From Pseudomonadota bacterium (GTDB lineage: Bacteria; Pseudomonadota; Alphaproteobacteria; Caedimonadales; UBA1908), in NCBI GenBank assembly GCA_020161545.1, contig JAIUNT010000013.1, positions 1-35,554 of the forward strand: a stretch of 35,554 nt of DNA, given 5' to 3'. Shown in pieces: positions 1 to 8,624 of this stretch. Both the position numbers and the translations under genes were made by a program. A model generated the notes under the pieces. The model was not told the DNA's origin. It ran no database searches and saw only the letters and a list, made by a program, of their open reading frames with translations. Position 1 is the first letter of the stretch; every line of letters begins with the position of its first letter.

Positions 1-279
1 AAGGGTCGCGGCGTGGATAAACTCCACACACGCGGCAAGCTGGGCCGCGTCCTCTAGGGGCGCTCCACACATGTGGCTAGCAGCCAAGGTCAGCATGGGT
101 CGCAGCCTCTTGCCCCCCGCCACCATAAGATGTGTTCCAAGCTCTGGGATAAGTGGAACGGAGCTTGCAAGCGCCCGCTGCATCACCTCATTCACCCGCC
201 CCATGTCTTTGTTTACAAGCTGTTGTAACGACGCCAAAGATGGCGTTTGTATTTCTACCTGCAATGCACTTTGTGTCAC
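1..279 (-). CDS. ispB: Polyprenyl diphosphate synthase, N-terminal part (cut by window edge)
   Basis: This is the first 93 codons of a trans-isoprenyl diphosphate synthase, the enzyme that lengthens farnesyl diphosphate with isopentenyl units to make the side chain of ubiquinone. The visible part contains the substrate-binding motif GGKRLRP followed by an LTLAASHMCG helix and an EFIHAATL segment, which in the family comes just before the first aspartate-rich motif (DDxxD); that motif lies outside the window. I chose the GTG at 279 because an in-frame stop sits five codons upstream (292-294) and an AAAAAGG ribosome site lies 7 bases before it. The symbol is the usual one for the octaprenyl enzyme; chain length cannot be read from this fragment. 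Family is confident, exact product is not. Confidence 0.85.
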   Translation of the reverse strand, partial: MTQSALQVEIQTPSLASLQQLVNKDMGRVNEVMQRALASSVPLIPELGTHLMVAGGKRLRPMLTLAASHMCGAPLEDAAQLAACVEFIHAATL

Positions 280-343
280 ACGTATGCCTTTTTACTCATG
301 TCCGTGTTCAAACTATGCCCGAAATATGGGCAAAAGGGAATCC

Positions 344-2125
344 TTAGGCTTCATTATCCTCAAGCAGAGCAAAGGAATTTCCGGCCTTTGCCTGCACACA
401 CAAGGCCCCTGCATTAAGGCACTGTCTGGAAGGAAGTGAAACATCGGGATTCATGACAAGATCAGGATTCATACGCTCCCACCAAAAGGCTCTTGCCTTG
501 GGCACGGGACCGTTATGCCTGACATCAAAAAACGCAAGGGGCCTTAAGCGAATAAGTGTGGTAATCGTCTCCCACGAGGTTCCCGTTTTAGAAAGGCTCA
601 GGCTCCTCAAGTTTGGCAAGCAAGACGCGTCCTCCAAAAGATTCGCACGTCCGTCCAGATGATTGCTGCTTAAGTTCAACGTCTCAACTTGAGGGAAAGC
701 ACCAGCTGCCACAAGTGCCTCAAGATTTGGCGCCGTCATTTGTGTTTTAGAGAGTGTGAGCACTTTTAGTGTGCTGGCGAAGGCAAGTGTCGACAGGCCT
801 ATCACACGGACCTGCAACGCGTTTCCATCAAGGCGCAGCTCCTCGAGGGACAAGCAAGCCTCATGGGACAGGCATGCGAGATCAGGCATGCGCGCATGTC
901 GCGCATCGAGCCGCCTCAAGGCGCCGCTCTGTGCCATACTTAAAAACACACGCACCCCCTCTTCTCCAAGATCATTGTGGCTCACATTCAGATGCGTGAG
1001 CCCGGGACACACACCCAGGGCACGCGCAAATATGGTACTTGATTCAGGTGTAAGAGCGTTGTGCGAGACATCAAGGGAGGCAAGTCGCGGCAAAAGCGGG
1101 CTTGCGTGACCTTGAAAGAGCTGACGCTCTACCACAGTAAAAAGACTTTCCCCCTCATCATCCTCATCTACCTGAGGCGCTAGTGACACAGCTCTTTGAC
1201 CACGCAGAGCCTTGGAAAGGGAATTCTGGGATAGATTCAACGCCTCAAGGGTCTGCGCGCACGTAAGGGATGAAATTTGCTCTACAAAGTCACCGTCCAA
1301 ACAGTTGTTTGACAGGTCGATGTGTCGCAGATGTTTTAAGGCTGGCAGGGTAAGTATCCTAAGGGCTTCATTTGTTTTAAGATTTCCGCCTGTCAGGCAG
1401 AGAGTCGTGAGGGCTTTGACCTGGGGCAAATAGGCCTCAAGAACCTGGATGGGCATGGAGCGTGACGCGCGGTCCCACCTAAGAACCTCCAGATGAGGAT
1501 GCAACGCTCGCGCTAAGTTCTCATCGGCCCGCGCGCGTTGCTTAAGAGGGGCTCTCTGACTTGGGTATTTGCCCAGCAACGTCACCTCTTTTACTTTTTG
1601 CTGTACACCTTGGGGGCCAGATATAAACTGGGCTCCCCCCATCTCATCTCGCACAAAAAGTGAGCTTCCTTCACGCTTGCCCGTAAAGCGCACACTGGCT
1701 TTGACGCCAAAATCATACCCCACCAAAGAGCTGCGCCACCTCTGACAAACGTGCATCATGGTGAAAAGCGCGTGTGGGTCCAGGAACGAGGCCACATGAA
1801 AGAGAATTTCCGTTGGAAGCTCTAAAATATTAAACTGCGTCGCCTCCATGGGCATACTATTCACCCTGGCGCGGCGCCCATTCTGGTATGGGCGGCTTTC
1901 ATAACCTAATGCGTGTCGTCCAAGCAAGCTGGTGCTACGCACCTGGCGGCCGTGTCCCCTTCCCTTGCTACGCCCAAATTTGACAGTGAGCTTGCCTGAC
2001 ACTTCTTTGCCTGAAAATTCTTTCTCAGGGGCCTGTGAGGCCTGGGCACTTTGGGGTAAAAGAAAAACAGATAAGGGTGTGAGCAGAGCGAATGTTGCAA
2101 GAGCCGCGTAAAAAGACTTTGTCAT
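344..2125 (-). CDS. Exported F-box and leucine-rich-repeat protein
   Basis: A 593-residue protein with a Sec signal peptide (about residues 1-30, ending in AQAS), a basic linker (about 50-90), an F-box at about 100-138 and leucine-rich repeats from about 210 to 565. The F-box reads LPTEILFHVASFLDPHALF and then VCQRWRSSL, which fits the eukaryotic pattern of LPxEIL, a hydrophobic core and VCxxWR. The repeats include LEALNLSQNSL, LASLDVSHNAL, LTHLNVSHNDL, LEELRLDGNAL and VETLNLSSNHL. In eukaryotes F-box/LRR proteins bind Skp1 and present substrates to SCF ubiquitin ligases; intracellular bacteria such as Legionella use F-box effectors in hosts. The ATG at 2125 is preferred over an in-frame TTG at 2131 because it starts the signal peptide; no strong ribosome site is visible. 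Host action is inferred. Confidence 0.9.
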   Translation of the reverse strand: MTKSFYAALATFALLTPLSVFLLPQSAQASQAPEKEFSGKEVSGKLTVKFGRSKGRGHGRQVRSTSLLGRHALGYESRPYQNGRRARVNSMPMEATQFNILELPTEILFHVASFLDPHALFTMMHVCQRWRSSLVGYDFGVKASVRFTGKREGSSLFVRDEMGGAQFISGPQGVQQKVKEVTLLGKYPSQRAPLKQRARADENLARALHPHLEVLRWDRASRSMPIQVLEAYLPQVKALTTLCLTGGNLKTNEALRILTLPALKHLRHIDLSNNCLDGDFVEQISSLTCAQTLEALNLSQNSLSKALRGQRAVSLAPQVDEDDEGESLFTVVERQLFQGHASPLLPRLASLDVSHNALTPESSTIFARALGVCPGLTHLNVSHNDLGEEGVRVFLSMAQSGALRRLDARHARMPDLACLSHEACLSLEELRLDGNALQVRVIGLSTLAFASTLKVLTLSKTQMTAPNLEALVAAGAFPQVETLNLSSNHLDGRANLLEDASCLPNLRSLSLSKTGTSWETITTLIRLRPLAFFDVRHNGPVPKARAFWWERMNPDLVMNPDVSLPSRQCLNAGALCVQAKAGNSFALLEDNEA

Positions 2126-2211
2126 GAGCAATAGGCACCAAACTTTTTACACGGCACACTACCATGGATAGCCCCTCGTCAACAGAGTCTTTTTTTGCGT
2201 ATTAGCAAACG

Positions 2212-2240
2212 AAAAAAGCACCCATGAAACATGGGTGCTT
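2212..2240 (-). terminator. Rho-independent terminator of lon
   Basis: A perfect stem GCACCCATG / CATGGGTGC with a three-base loop is followed, on the minus strand, by a run of six T. It lies 24 bases after the lon stop codon and before the F-box gene. Confidence 0.85.
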
Positions 2241-2263
2241 TCTTGTAAAACGTTCCGATAGGA

Positions 2264-4657
2264 CTAGCTATGCAGCTCAGGGGGCTCCTGGGTTGCGGCG
2301 GCTGTGACGGGTGGCAAGTCAACTAAGGGTGCTGTGGGGCGCACAAGGGACTTAGCCAGGACCTCTTCCACGCTAGACACAGGAATGATCTCCAAACCTT
2401 CCGTCACATTGGCGGGAATATCTGGCAGATCCTTGCGATTGTCCTCAGGAATCAGAACGCGCTTAATACCGCCGCGGTGGGCCGCAAGGAGTTTTTCTTT
2501 AAGACCACCAATGGCCAAAACGCGCCCACGCAGGGTCACCTCACCAGTCATGGCCACGTCCTTGCGTACCGCAATCCCCGTCAAAAGGGACACAATGGTT
2601 GTACACATGGCAATACCCGCCGATGGCCCGTCCTTGGGGATGGCGCCTTCCGGCACGTGCACGTGGATATCATTCTTTTCAAAGATTGCCGGATCGATGC
2701 CATAGTGGCGTGCCCGCGAGCGGACGTAGCTGGCCGCTGCCTGCACAGATTCCTGCATCACCTCACCCAGCTTACCTGTAATTTTCATTTTTCCCTGACC
2801 AGGAATCAGAACAGCCTCGATGGTGAGAAGCTCGCCCCCGACCTCAGTCCAAGCAAGGCCTGTGGTCGCTCCAATTTGGTCCTCTTTTTCTGAGACACCA
2901 AAACGGAAGCGTGGGATACCTGCATATTTTTCGAGGTTGCTCTCATCCACAACGAGGTGATCAATGCTTGAGGTCATGATCTCCTTGGTGGCTTTGCGCA
3001 GGAGATTCGCCACCTCACGCTCGAGGTTACGCACACCTGACTCGCGGGTATAAAGACGCACAAGCTGGCGCAGCGCGTCATCTGTAATGCGCCACTCACT
3101 TTCCTTCAAGCCATGGGCCTTCAGTTGCTTTGGAATCAAGTGTTGACGCGCAATCTCAAGCTTTTCGTCTTCCGTATAGCCAGACAAGCGAATGATTTCC
3201 ATGCGGTCCAAAAGGGGCTGCGGCATATCAAGGCTGTTGGCCGTCGTCACAAAAAGCACGTCCGACAGATCATAATCCACCTCTAAGTAGTGATCATTGA
3301 AGGTCGCATTTTGCTCCGGGTCCAAAACCTCCAGAAGGGCTGAGGTGGGATCGCCCCGCCAATCAGCGCCTAGCTTATCAATCTCATCAAGAAGAAACAG
3401 CGGGTTTGAGCTTTTAGCCTTCTTCATGCCCTGGATCACTTTTCCGGGCATGGAGCCAATGTAGGTCCGCCTATGTCCACGAATTTCGGCCTCGTCACGC
3501 ACCCCTCCCAAGGCCATGCGCACAAAACTACGCCCTGTCGCCTTGGCAATGGACTGCCCCAGGGACGTCTTACCCACGCCTGGAGGGCCAACAAGACACA
3601 AGATAGGTCCCTTCACCTGGCCAACACGTGCCTGCACCGCCAAATACTCTAAGATGCGCTCTTTGACCTTCTTCAGGCCATAGTGGTCTTTATCCAGAAT
3701 CTTCTCAGCCGCATTAATGTCTTTCTTGACCTTGGTGGGTTTTTTCCAGGGAATATCCAAGAGCCACTCCAGGTAGTTGCGCACAACGGTTGCTTCCGAG
3801 GACATGGGGTTCATGGCACGCAGCTTCTTCAGCTCGGACACAGCCTTTTCACGCCCTTCCTTGGAAAGCTTTGTCTTGGCGATACGCTCCTCAAGTTGCG
3901 CAATCTCGTCAAGACCGCCCTCTTCACCTTCCCCGAGCTCCTTCTGAATGGCCTTCATTTGCTCATTCAAATAATACTCGCGCTGGGATTTTTCCATCTG
4001 GCGTTTCACACGTCCACGGATACGCTTTTCCGTTTGGAGAATGGTGATTTCACCCTCCATATGGGCGCACACGCGCTCTAAGCGATCGTTCACATTGGAG
4101 ATCTCTAAAATGTCCTGCTTCTCGCTGACACGGATGGCCAGGTGGGAGGCCAGAGTGTCCGCAAGCTTTTCAGGCTGGTCAATCTTTGAGATGGAGATCA
4201 TCAAATCAGGAGGGATCTTAGTGTTGAGCTTCAGGTACTGCTCAAAGAGGACCACAGCCGTGCGCATGAGCGCCTCGTTCTCTGTGGCGTCACCCTTAAT
4301 CTCGTCCAAGACCTCAATGGTGCCTTGGAAAAATTCCCGTTCCTCGGAAAAGCGCAGGATGCGCGCGCGTGCATGCCCTTCCACAAGGATCTTCACAGTG
4401 CCGTCGGGCAGCTTCAAGAGCTGCATGATGCGAGCAAGTGTGCCAATTGTATAAAGATCGCGTGCTTTGGGATCCTCAATGCTTGCGTCCTTTTGGGTCA
4501 CAAGCAAGATGTCACGCTCTTCCTGCATGACGCTCTCAAGGGCACGCACAGAGCGCTCACGGCCCACAAACAGAGGCACAACCATATAAGGAAAGACAAC
4601 GATATCTCGCAGTGGCAAGATGGGGTACAGATCTCCGCGCGGCAGCTCTAAGGTCAT
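2264..4657 (-). CDS. lon: ATP-dependent protease La (Lon)
   Basis: Lon is a cytoplasmic hexameric AAA+ serine protease that degrades misfolded and regulatory proteins. The 797-residue product shows the N-terminal substrate-binding domain (starting [19 protein letters not shown]), a coiled-coil region, Walker A GPPGVGKT near residue 355, Walker [10 protein letters not shown], and the C-terminal peptidase with catalytic Ser679 in PKDGPSAG and Lys722 in [14 protein letters not shown]. These are the same numbers as in E. coli Lon. The ATG at 4657 follows a GAGATAAA ribosome site. Lon usually follows clpX in alphaproteobacteria; here about 2.5 kb of unrelated, mostly plus-strand sequence separates them, so lon is probably transcribed from its own promoter. 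A terminator follows it. Confidence 0.98.
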   Translation of the reverse strand: MTLELPRGDLYPILPLRDIVVFPYMVVPLFVGRERSVRALESVMQEERDILLVTQKDASIEDPKARDLYTIGTLARIMQLLKLPDGTVKILVEGHARARILRFSEEREFFQGTIEVLDEIKGDATENEALMRTAVVLFEQYLKLNTKIPPDLMISISKIDQPEKLADTLASHLAIRVSEKQDILEISNVNDRLERVCAHMEGEITILQTEKRIRGRVKRQMEKSQREYYLNEQMKAIQKELGEGEEGGLDEIAQLEERIAKTKLSKEGREKAVSELKKLRAMNPMSSEATVVRNYLEWLLDIPWKKPTKVKKDINAAEKILDKDHYGLKKVKERILEYLAVQARVGQVKGPILCLVGPPGVGKTSLGQSIAKATGRSFVRMALGGVRDEAEIRGHRRTYIGSMPGKVIQGMKKAKSSNPLFLLDEIDKLGADWRGDPTSALLEVLDPEQNATFNDHYLEVDYDLSDVLFVTTANSLDMPQPLLDRMEIIRLSGYTEDEKLEIARQHLIPKQLKAHGLKESEWRITDDALRQLVRLYTRESGVRNLEREVANLLRKATKEIMTSSIDHLVVDESNLEKYAGIPRFRFGVSEKEDQIGATTGLAWTEVGGELLTIEAVLIPGQGKMKITGKLGEVMQESVQAAASYVRSRARHYGIDPAIFEKNDIHVHVPEGAIPKDGPSAGIAMCTTIVSLLTGIAVRKDVAMTGEVTLRGRVLAIGGLKEKLLAAHRGGIKRVLIPEDNRKDLPDIPANVTEGLEIIPVSSVEEVLAKSLVRPTAPLVDLPPVTAAATQEPPELHS

Positions 4658-4740
4658 TTTATCTCAACTAAATCATCTCATAAGATTACACATTGCATAC
4701 AAAAAACCCACCGCGCAAGCCCCGCGACCCCACTTAGTGT

Positions 4741-4770
4741 AAAAAAAAGGCGCCTGTTGCGAAGGCACCT
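4741..4770 (-). terminator. Minus-strand terminator with no known gene feeding it
   Basis: On the minus strand AGGTGCC and GGCGCCT form a seven-pair stem followed by eight T. One pair is a U-G wobble that works only in RNA made from the minus strand; in plus-strand RNA it would be a C-A mismatch, so the direction is clear. The only minus-strand material upstream is the 33-codon ORF at 4796-4897 or an unseen small RNA. Confidence 0.6.
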
Positions 4771-4795
4771 CTGTCTCTCAACGAGGGGCAAGGTC

Positions 4796-4897
4796 TTAAT
4801 TTATATATGGTTGTGATTTAGACGGCACAAAACACTTGTGAACTCTGCCCCACAACGTCACACTCATTTCAATATGTTTTGCCCGGCTAATCTCCAT
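4796..4897 (-). CDS. Possible 33-residue micro-ORF ahead of a terminator
   Basis: A short ORF beginning MEISRAKHIEMSV, with a GAAGGG ribosome-site-like sequence 7 bases before the ATG. It stops 25 bases before a clear minus-strand terminator. Its start overlaps the start of the plus-strand cyclase-family gene by two bases, so the two would be transcribed divergently. No family is recognised. The terminator suggests something is transcribed here, but that could be a non-coding RNA; low confidence that the peptide is made. Confidence 0.2.
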   Translation of the reverse strand: MEISRAKHIEMSVTLWGRVHKCFVPSKSQPYIN

Positions 4898-5609
4898 GAT
4901 CTTTCCCTTCACCATCATTGATTTGACCCACACCTTACACCCAGGCGTACCAACCTGGGACGACGGATGCGGCTTTGGTCAAGAATGCTTGCATGATGAG
5001 GACGCTGCCCCTGGGAACGACGAGACCTTCCGCATCATGGGGCTACACATGGAGGCAGGTATCGGAACCCATATGGACGCGCCCGCACATCTTTACAAAG
5101 ACGGCACCCCCATCCACGCGCTTCCCCTACAGGATCTGTGCATGCCGTGTGTGGTCATTGATGTGACACATAAAGCCCATGCAAACTACACGATTACCGA
5201 CGACGATATCCTCACCTTTGAAGACACTTACCAAAAAATTGATAAGGGCATGTGCGTTGTGTTTCACACAGGCTGGGCGCGCCACTGGGAAGATAGGAAA
5301 GCCTACCACAACAATCACGTCTTTCCTTGTGTGGGTGAGGACGCCGCAAGGCTGTTACTTGCACGCGGTGTGCGGGCTCTAGGTATTGATACCCTCTCAC
5401 CCGACCGACCTGAAAATGACTTCATTGTACACAAATTGTTTTTAGGACAAGGGAAGGTGCTGCTTGAAAATGTGGCAAACCTTTCGAGCATGCCTGCCAA
5501 GGGCGCCTTTGTGCTCGCCCTTCCCCTGAAAATTCAGGACGGGACAGAGGCGCCCTTGCGCCTTGTGGGGCTCGTGAGACAAGATGTTGACATCCCGTCT
5601 AAACTTTAG
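4896..5609 (+). CDS. Cyclase-family metal hydrolase (kynurenine formamidase-like)
   Basis: A 237-residue member of the cyclase family (Pfam PF04199), which includes bacterial kynurenine formamidase KynB and isatin hydrolase. It is probably cytoplasmic, with no signal peptide. The family signature appears as GIGTHMDAPAHLYKDG at about residues 55-70, with likely metal ligands His59, Asp61 and His65; GVRALGIDTLSPDRP and a C-terminal LPLKIQDGTEAPLRLVG strand also fit. The first histidine of the common HxGTHxDxPxH motif is Gly56 here, though His51 lies nearby, so substrate and metal number are uncertain. No other tryptophan-degradation gene is visible. The ATG at 4896 has no clear ribosome site. 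It sits alone on the plus strand between lon and clpX. Confidence 0.8.
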   Translation: MIFPFTIIDLTHTLHPGVPTWDDGCGFGQECLHDEDAAPGNDETFRIMGLHMEAGIGTHMDAPAHLYKDGTPIHALPLQDLCMPCVVIDVTHKAHANYTITDDDILTFEDTYQKIDKGMCVVFHTGWARHWEDRKAYHNNHVFPCVGEDAARLLLARGVRALGIDTLSPDRPENDFIVHKLFLGQGKVLLENVANLSSMPAKGAFVLALPLKIQDGTEAPLRLVGLVRQDVDIPSKL

Positions 5610-5625
5610 CTAACGCCGTATAAAG

Positions 5626-5769
5626 TTACGCTGTCTCCAAGCAGGAGGATCGGACTTTGGCTTTTTGCCAGAGAGCAATCATGCGGCCGGAGCTAAAATT
5701 TTGTAAGCACATCTGATTGTCTGAAAGCTCCCTGGCGCTCGAGCGTCCTTTGGTCACGCCTGCCCCCAT
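5626..5769 (-). CDS. Possible 47-residue small protein
   Basis: A 48-codon ORF starting MGAGVTKGRSSARELSDNQM and ending SSCLETA. An AAGGAGGT sequence, a full match to the anti-Shine-Dalgarno, lies about 12 bases upstream of the ATG, slightly far. It converges on the cyclase-family gene with a 16-base gap. No family, signal peptide or membrane segment is seen; there are two cysteines. It fills part of an otherwise gene-free stretch from 5610 to 5938. It could be a real small gene, the tail of a decayed gene, or chance. Confidence 0.3.
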   Translation of the reverse strand: MGAGVTKGRSSARELSDNQMCLQNFSSGRMIALWQKAKVRSSCLETA

Positions 5770-5938
5770 TGAAAAAGGTGACCTCCTTCACCAGTGCCAG
5801 GGCTTAACTTTTGTGGGGCTTGTACATCAGGTCATGGATAGCAAAACGCATTAAAAAATTTAAAAAATCAGACGATTTTACATAAAATTAAGAATCCTGC
5901 ACTATAGTATAAATATTTCTGTATTTTGGGAGATTAAA

Positions 5939-6478
5939 ATGAAAAATCAAAAAATATTTTCTGCATTATTTTCTTTAATTGTCATGACAATGGCAGCCCA
6001 GGGCATCCAAGCATCCGCGGCCATGAGTGGTGACCGGCTTGAACGTCAGGTCGTCATGATGGAAAGAATGCTGACACCCTCTTTTCCTCAGGCTATGATC
6101 CCCGAAAGCTTGAAGCGTTTAGACGTGTTAATGACCAATGAAAACCTCGCCCCTTCCCAAAAGGCGCGTTTGGAGACGGTCAAAGCGGCACTGATGAAAA
6201 AAACGGAAGGAGCTCCTCATGAGGCGGTCATGCCTTCTACGGCTGCGCCGGTCACAGCGGATGTGAGATCTCAAATCAAAGCGTATATCAATGAATCTGC
6301 CCTCATTTCGGGAGCACCCAAAGCCCCGGACGCACGTAGACGTCTTGACGCTTTACGGATGCAGATTAATCAAACCCTGAAAAATCCCTCTTTGAACAAT
6401 AATGAGATCTCAGAATTGAAAGAGATTCTAGGGGACGTTGATGCCGTTGACGCAATTGTTCCAAAAGCCAGATTGTGA
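5939..6478 (+). CDS. Small exported helical protein of unknown function
   Basis: A 179-residue protein with a clear Sec signal peptide (MKNQKIFSALFSLIVMTMAA, cleavage near QASA) and no known domain. The mature part is rich in charged helical segments, with a Pro/Ala-rich linker near residues 95-105 dividing two helical halves. GGGAG lies six bases before the ATG. The upstream 60 bases are very AT-rich with TATAGT/TATAAA candidates for a -10 box at 5903-5913, but no good -35 box. A perfect 14-bp inverted repeat follows the stop. It resembles in size and layout, but not clearly in sequence, the small exported protein at 28352-28816. Function unknown; periplasmic or secreted. Confidence 0.75.
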   Translation: MKNQKIFSALFSLIVMTMAAQGIQASAAMSGDRLERQVVMMERMLTPSFPQAMIPESLKRLDVLMTNENLAPSQKARLETVKAALMKKTEGAPHEAVMPSTAAPVTADVRSQIKAYINESALISGAPKAPDARRRLDALRMQINQTLKNPSLNNNEISELKEILGDVDAVDAIVPKARL

Positions 6479-6492
6479 CGTGTGTTGAGGAT

Positions 6493-6532
6493 GCGTATTA
6501 AGTGCACAAACCTGGGCGTGCACTTAATACGC
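6493..6532. repeat. Perfect 14-bp inverted repeat after the small exported gene
   Basis: GCGTATTAAGTGCA and TGCACTTAATACGC flank a 12-base loop, 14 bases after the stop at 6478. No T-tract follows on either strand, so it is not a standard intrinsic terminator. It may be an mRNA 3' stabiliser, a factor-assisted terminator or a protein-binding site. Confidence 0.7.
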
Positions 6533-7142
6533 CATTGATTATCTGAACATAGTCCTTCCTCTCCCTTTAAAAAATGCACATGGTAAACTGGGAGGGGAAG
6601 AGGTTCTCTGTGAATTCTTGCACCATTTTTGTGGGCATTAACCCTTCTCCCAAATGAGCTCCGGGTGTTGACCCCGCCCTTAGCATCTCCCAGATAGATA
6701 AAAAACGCCTCATTCCCTTGTGCGGCAAACATGGCCTTGGATGCATACCAGACAAAACTACTCTTATCGAAGCAAACAATGGATCTGCGTTAGGATTCCT
6801 ACACTTCACCTTTTTAACAAAAGACTAGTTGCTTGTTGGGATCGGCCTGTGACGGGGGAGGCATTTAATGCTCACATTCAGGCGCTTCAAGGCCCATGCG
6901 GTGTCGCACAGCTTTTAGAGGCCTTGACCGCCCTGATAAGCCTAGACGTTTAAAGTCGACCTTGGGCGCTGTCATCATAGAAAGAGTGAGCGATGTGTAG
7001 CAGTACTTAGTGAATATGTTGGATCATGCTACCGGCACGGGCTGCGAACTGCACGGGGAGCTTACAATCTGTGTCCTCACTAAGTGGCGTCGTGTCACCT
7101 GAGCTTGCCTGTCTTTAAAGCCCCTCAAGCTCTTGGAGAAAT
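6533..7142. other. Long stretch without a convincing gene
   Basis: About 600 bases between the inverted repeat and the clpX terminator. The best open frames are a minus-strand frame at about 6550-6790 (contains FVWYASKAMFAAQGNEAFF and FIYLGDAKGG) and a plus-strand frame ending at 6953 (contains TGEAFNAHIQALQGPCG). Both look protein-like in places, but neither has a ribosome site, an export signal or a recognisable family. Decayed gene remnants are the likeliest reading. No tRNA, CRISPR or insertion-sequence ends were seen. Confidence 0.4.
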
Positions 7143-7171
7143 AAAAAAGGGCGCATGAGGCGCCCTTTTTT
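7143..7171 (-). terminator. Rho-independent terminator of clpX
   Basis: A stem GGGCGC / GCGCCC with a five-base loop is flanked by A6 and T6, so it can work in both directions. It lies 22 bases beyond the clpX stop. Confidence 0.85.
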
Positions 7172-7193
7172 ATGCTTTGCCTTACTTTAACGA

Positions 7194-8474
7194 TCAGGCT
7201 TTTGCCTTTGGTTTTGATGCGGCGGATGCCTTATGTCCGTCTTGATAAATCAAGAGAGGAACGGCGGTGCCATCAACAACTTCTGCCCCTACCACAACTT
7301 CCTTGATCCCTTCTTCACTGGGGATGTCGTACATGGTGTCAAGGAGAGCGTTTTCCATGATGGAGCGCAGACCTCTGGCGCCTGTCTTACGCTCAATGGC
7401 TTTTTCAGCCACACGTGTAAGAGCGTCGTCTGTAAAGTTAAGGTGCACGCCTTCCATCTCAAAAAGTTTCTGGTACTGCTTCAAAAGGGCATTTTTTGGC
7501 TCTTTTAAAATCTCAACCAGGGCCGGTACGTCCAGATCCTCTAGGGTTGCCACAACGGGCAGACGGCCAACGAATTCAGGAATAAGACCATACTTCAAAA
7601 GATCTTCAGGCTCGATGCTGGCGAGCAAGTCACCTACGCGACGATCGTCAGGGGATTGCACATCCGCACCAAAGCCAATGGAGGTGCCTTTTCCACGGGA
7701 GGCAACAATCCGATCAACACCAGCAAACGCTCCACCGCAGATAAAGAGGATATTAGTCGTATCCACCTGCAGGAATTCTTGCTGAGGATGCTTACGCCCA
7801 CCTTGTGGTGGGACGGACGCAACGGTGCCCTCCATAATCTTGAGAAGAGCCTGCTGCACACCCTCGCCGGACACGTCCCTTGTAATGGATGGGTTATCAG
7901 ATTTTCGTGAAATCTTGTCCACCTCATCGATATATACGATACCGCGCTGGGCACGCTCAACATTATAGTCAGCAGATTGAAGAAGCTTCAGGATAATGTT
8001 TTCAACGTCCTCACCAACATAACCGGCCTCCGTCAAAGACGTCGCATCAGCAATGGTGAACGGCACATCAAGAATACGTGCCAAGGTTTGCGCAAGAAGC
8101 GTCTTACCGCAACCCGTTGGGCCAATCAGCAAAATGTTTGACTTTGAAAGCTCAACCTCGCCGTTCTTTTGAAGATTATCAATACGCTTGTAATGGTTAT
8201 AAACCGCAACGGCTAATACGCGCTTTGCACGCTCTTGTCCAATGACATAGTCATCCAGGACCTGGGCAATGCGGGCCGGCGAAGGAATGGTGCCGTCTGA
8301 AAAAGTCTCCGTCCCGGCGCTCTCTTCCTTAATGATTTCAAGACACAGGTCAACACACTCGTCACAGATAAAAACGCTTGGACCTGCGATAAGCTTTTTG
8401 ACCTCGTGCTGGCTCTTTCCGCAAAAAGAACAGTGGAGACCTTCTTTACCTTTATCCATGTCTGATTTGCTCAT
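7194..8474 (-). CDS. clpX: ClpXP protease ATP-binding subunit ClpX
   Basis: ClpX is the AAA+ hexamer that unfolds tagged or regulatory proteins and feeds them to ClpP. The 426-residue protein has the N-terminal zinc-binding domain with Cys15, Cys18, Cys37 and Cys40, Walker A GPTGCGKT at 119-126, Walker [10 protein letters not shown], the ClpP-docking loop with the expected IGF (GTSIGFGAD), and the sensor-2 [10 protein letters not shown] motif. Length is normal for the family. It lies downstream of clpP on the same strand with a 150-base gap, and a terminator follows, so it can be read from clpP or from its own promoter. Start ATG at 8474. Confidence 0.98.
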   Translation of the reverse strand: MSKSDMDKGKEGLHCSFCGKSQHEVKKLIAGPSVFICDECVDLCLEIIKEESAGTETFSDGTIPSPARIAQVLDDYVIGQERAKRVLAVAVYNHYKRIDNLQKNGEVELSKSNILLIGPTGCGKTLLAQTLARILDVPFTIADATSLTEAGYVGEDVENIILKLLQSADYNVERAQRGIVYIDEVDKISRKSDNPSITRDVSGEGVQQALLKIMEGTVASVPPQGGRKHPQQEFLQVDTTNILFICGGAFAGVDRIVASRGKGTSIGFGADVQSPDDRRVGDLLASIEPEDLLKYGLIPEFVGRLPVVATLEDLDVPALVEILKEPKNALLKQYQKLFEMEGVHLNFTDDALTRVAEKAIERKTGARGLRSIMENALLDTMYDIPSEEGIKEVVVGAEVVDGTAVPLLIYQDGHKASAASKPKAKA

Positions 8475-8624
8475 CTCTCTTCACTTTCTACCCGTGCCTT
8501 GCGACCCTCACGAGTGTGGGATAATTTCCCGCTCCCATGGTTTCAGAATGCCCTAAAGTTCATAAAAAAACGTTAACAAAGCAAGATAATTTTAAAACGT
8601 TTTTTAACAATTGGGCATATTTCC

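Noticed and set aside
5783-5800. GGTGACCTCCTTCACC resembling the 3' end of 16S rRNA
   Set aside because: Only about ten bases match the anti-Shine-Dalgarno end, and no rRNA flanks it; it is the complement of the ribosome site of the 47-codon ORF.
6370-6732. A 120-codon minus-strand ORF
   Set aside because: Its second half is antisense to the exported gene at 5939-6478, and it has no ribosome site or family; kept only as a possible remnant in the gene-free stretch.
6720-6953. A 77-codon plus-strand ORF
   Set aside because: First half looks random, no ribosome site; the last 35 codons look protein-like but are too short to call a gene.
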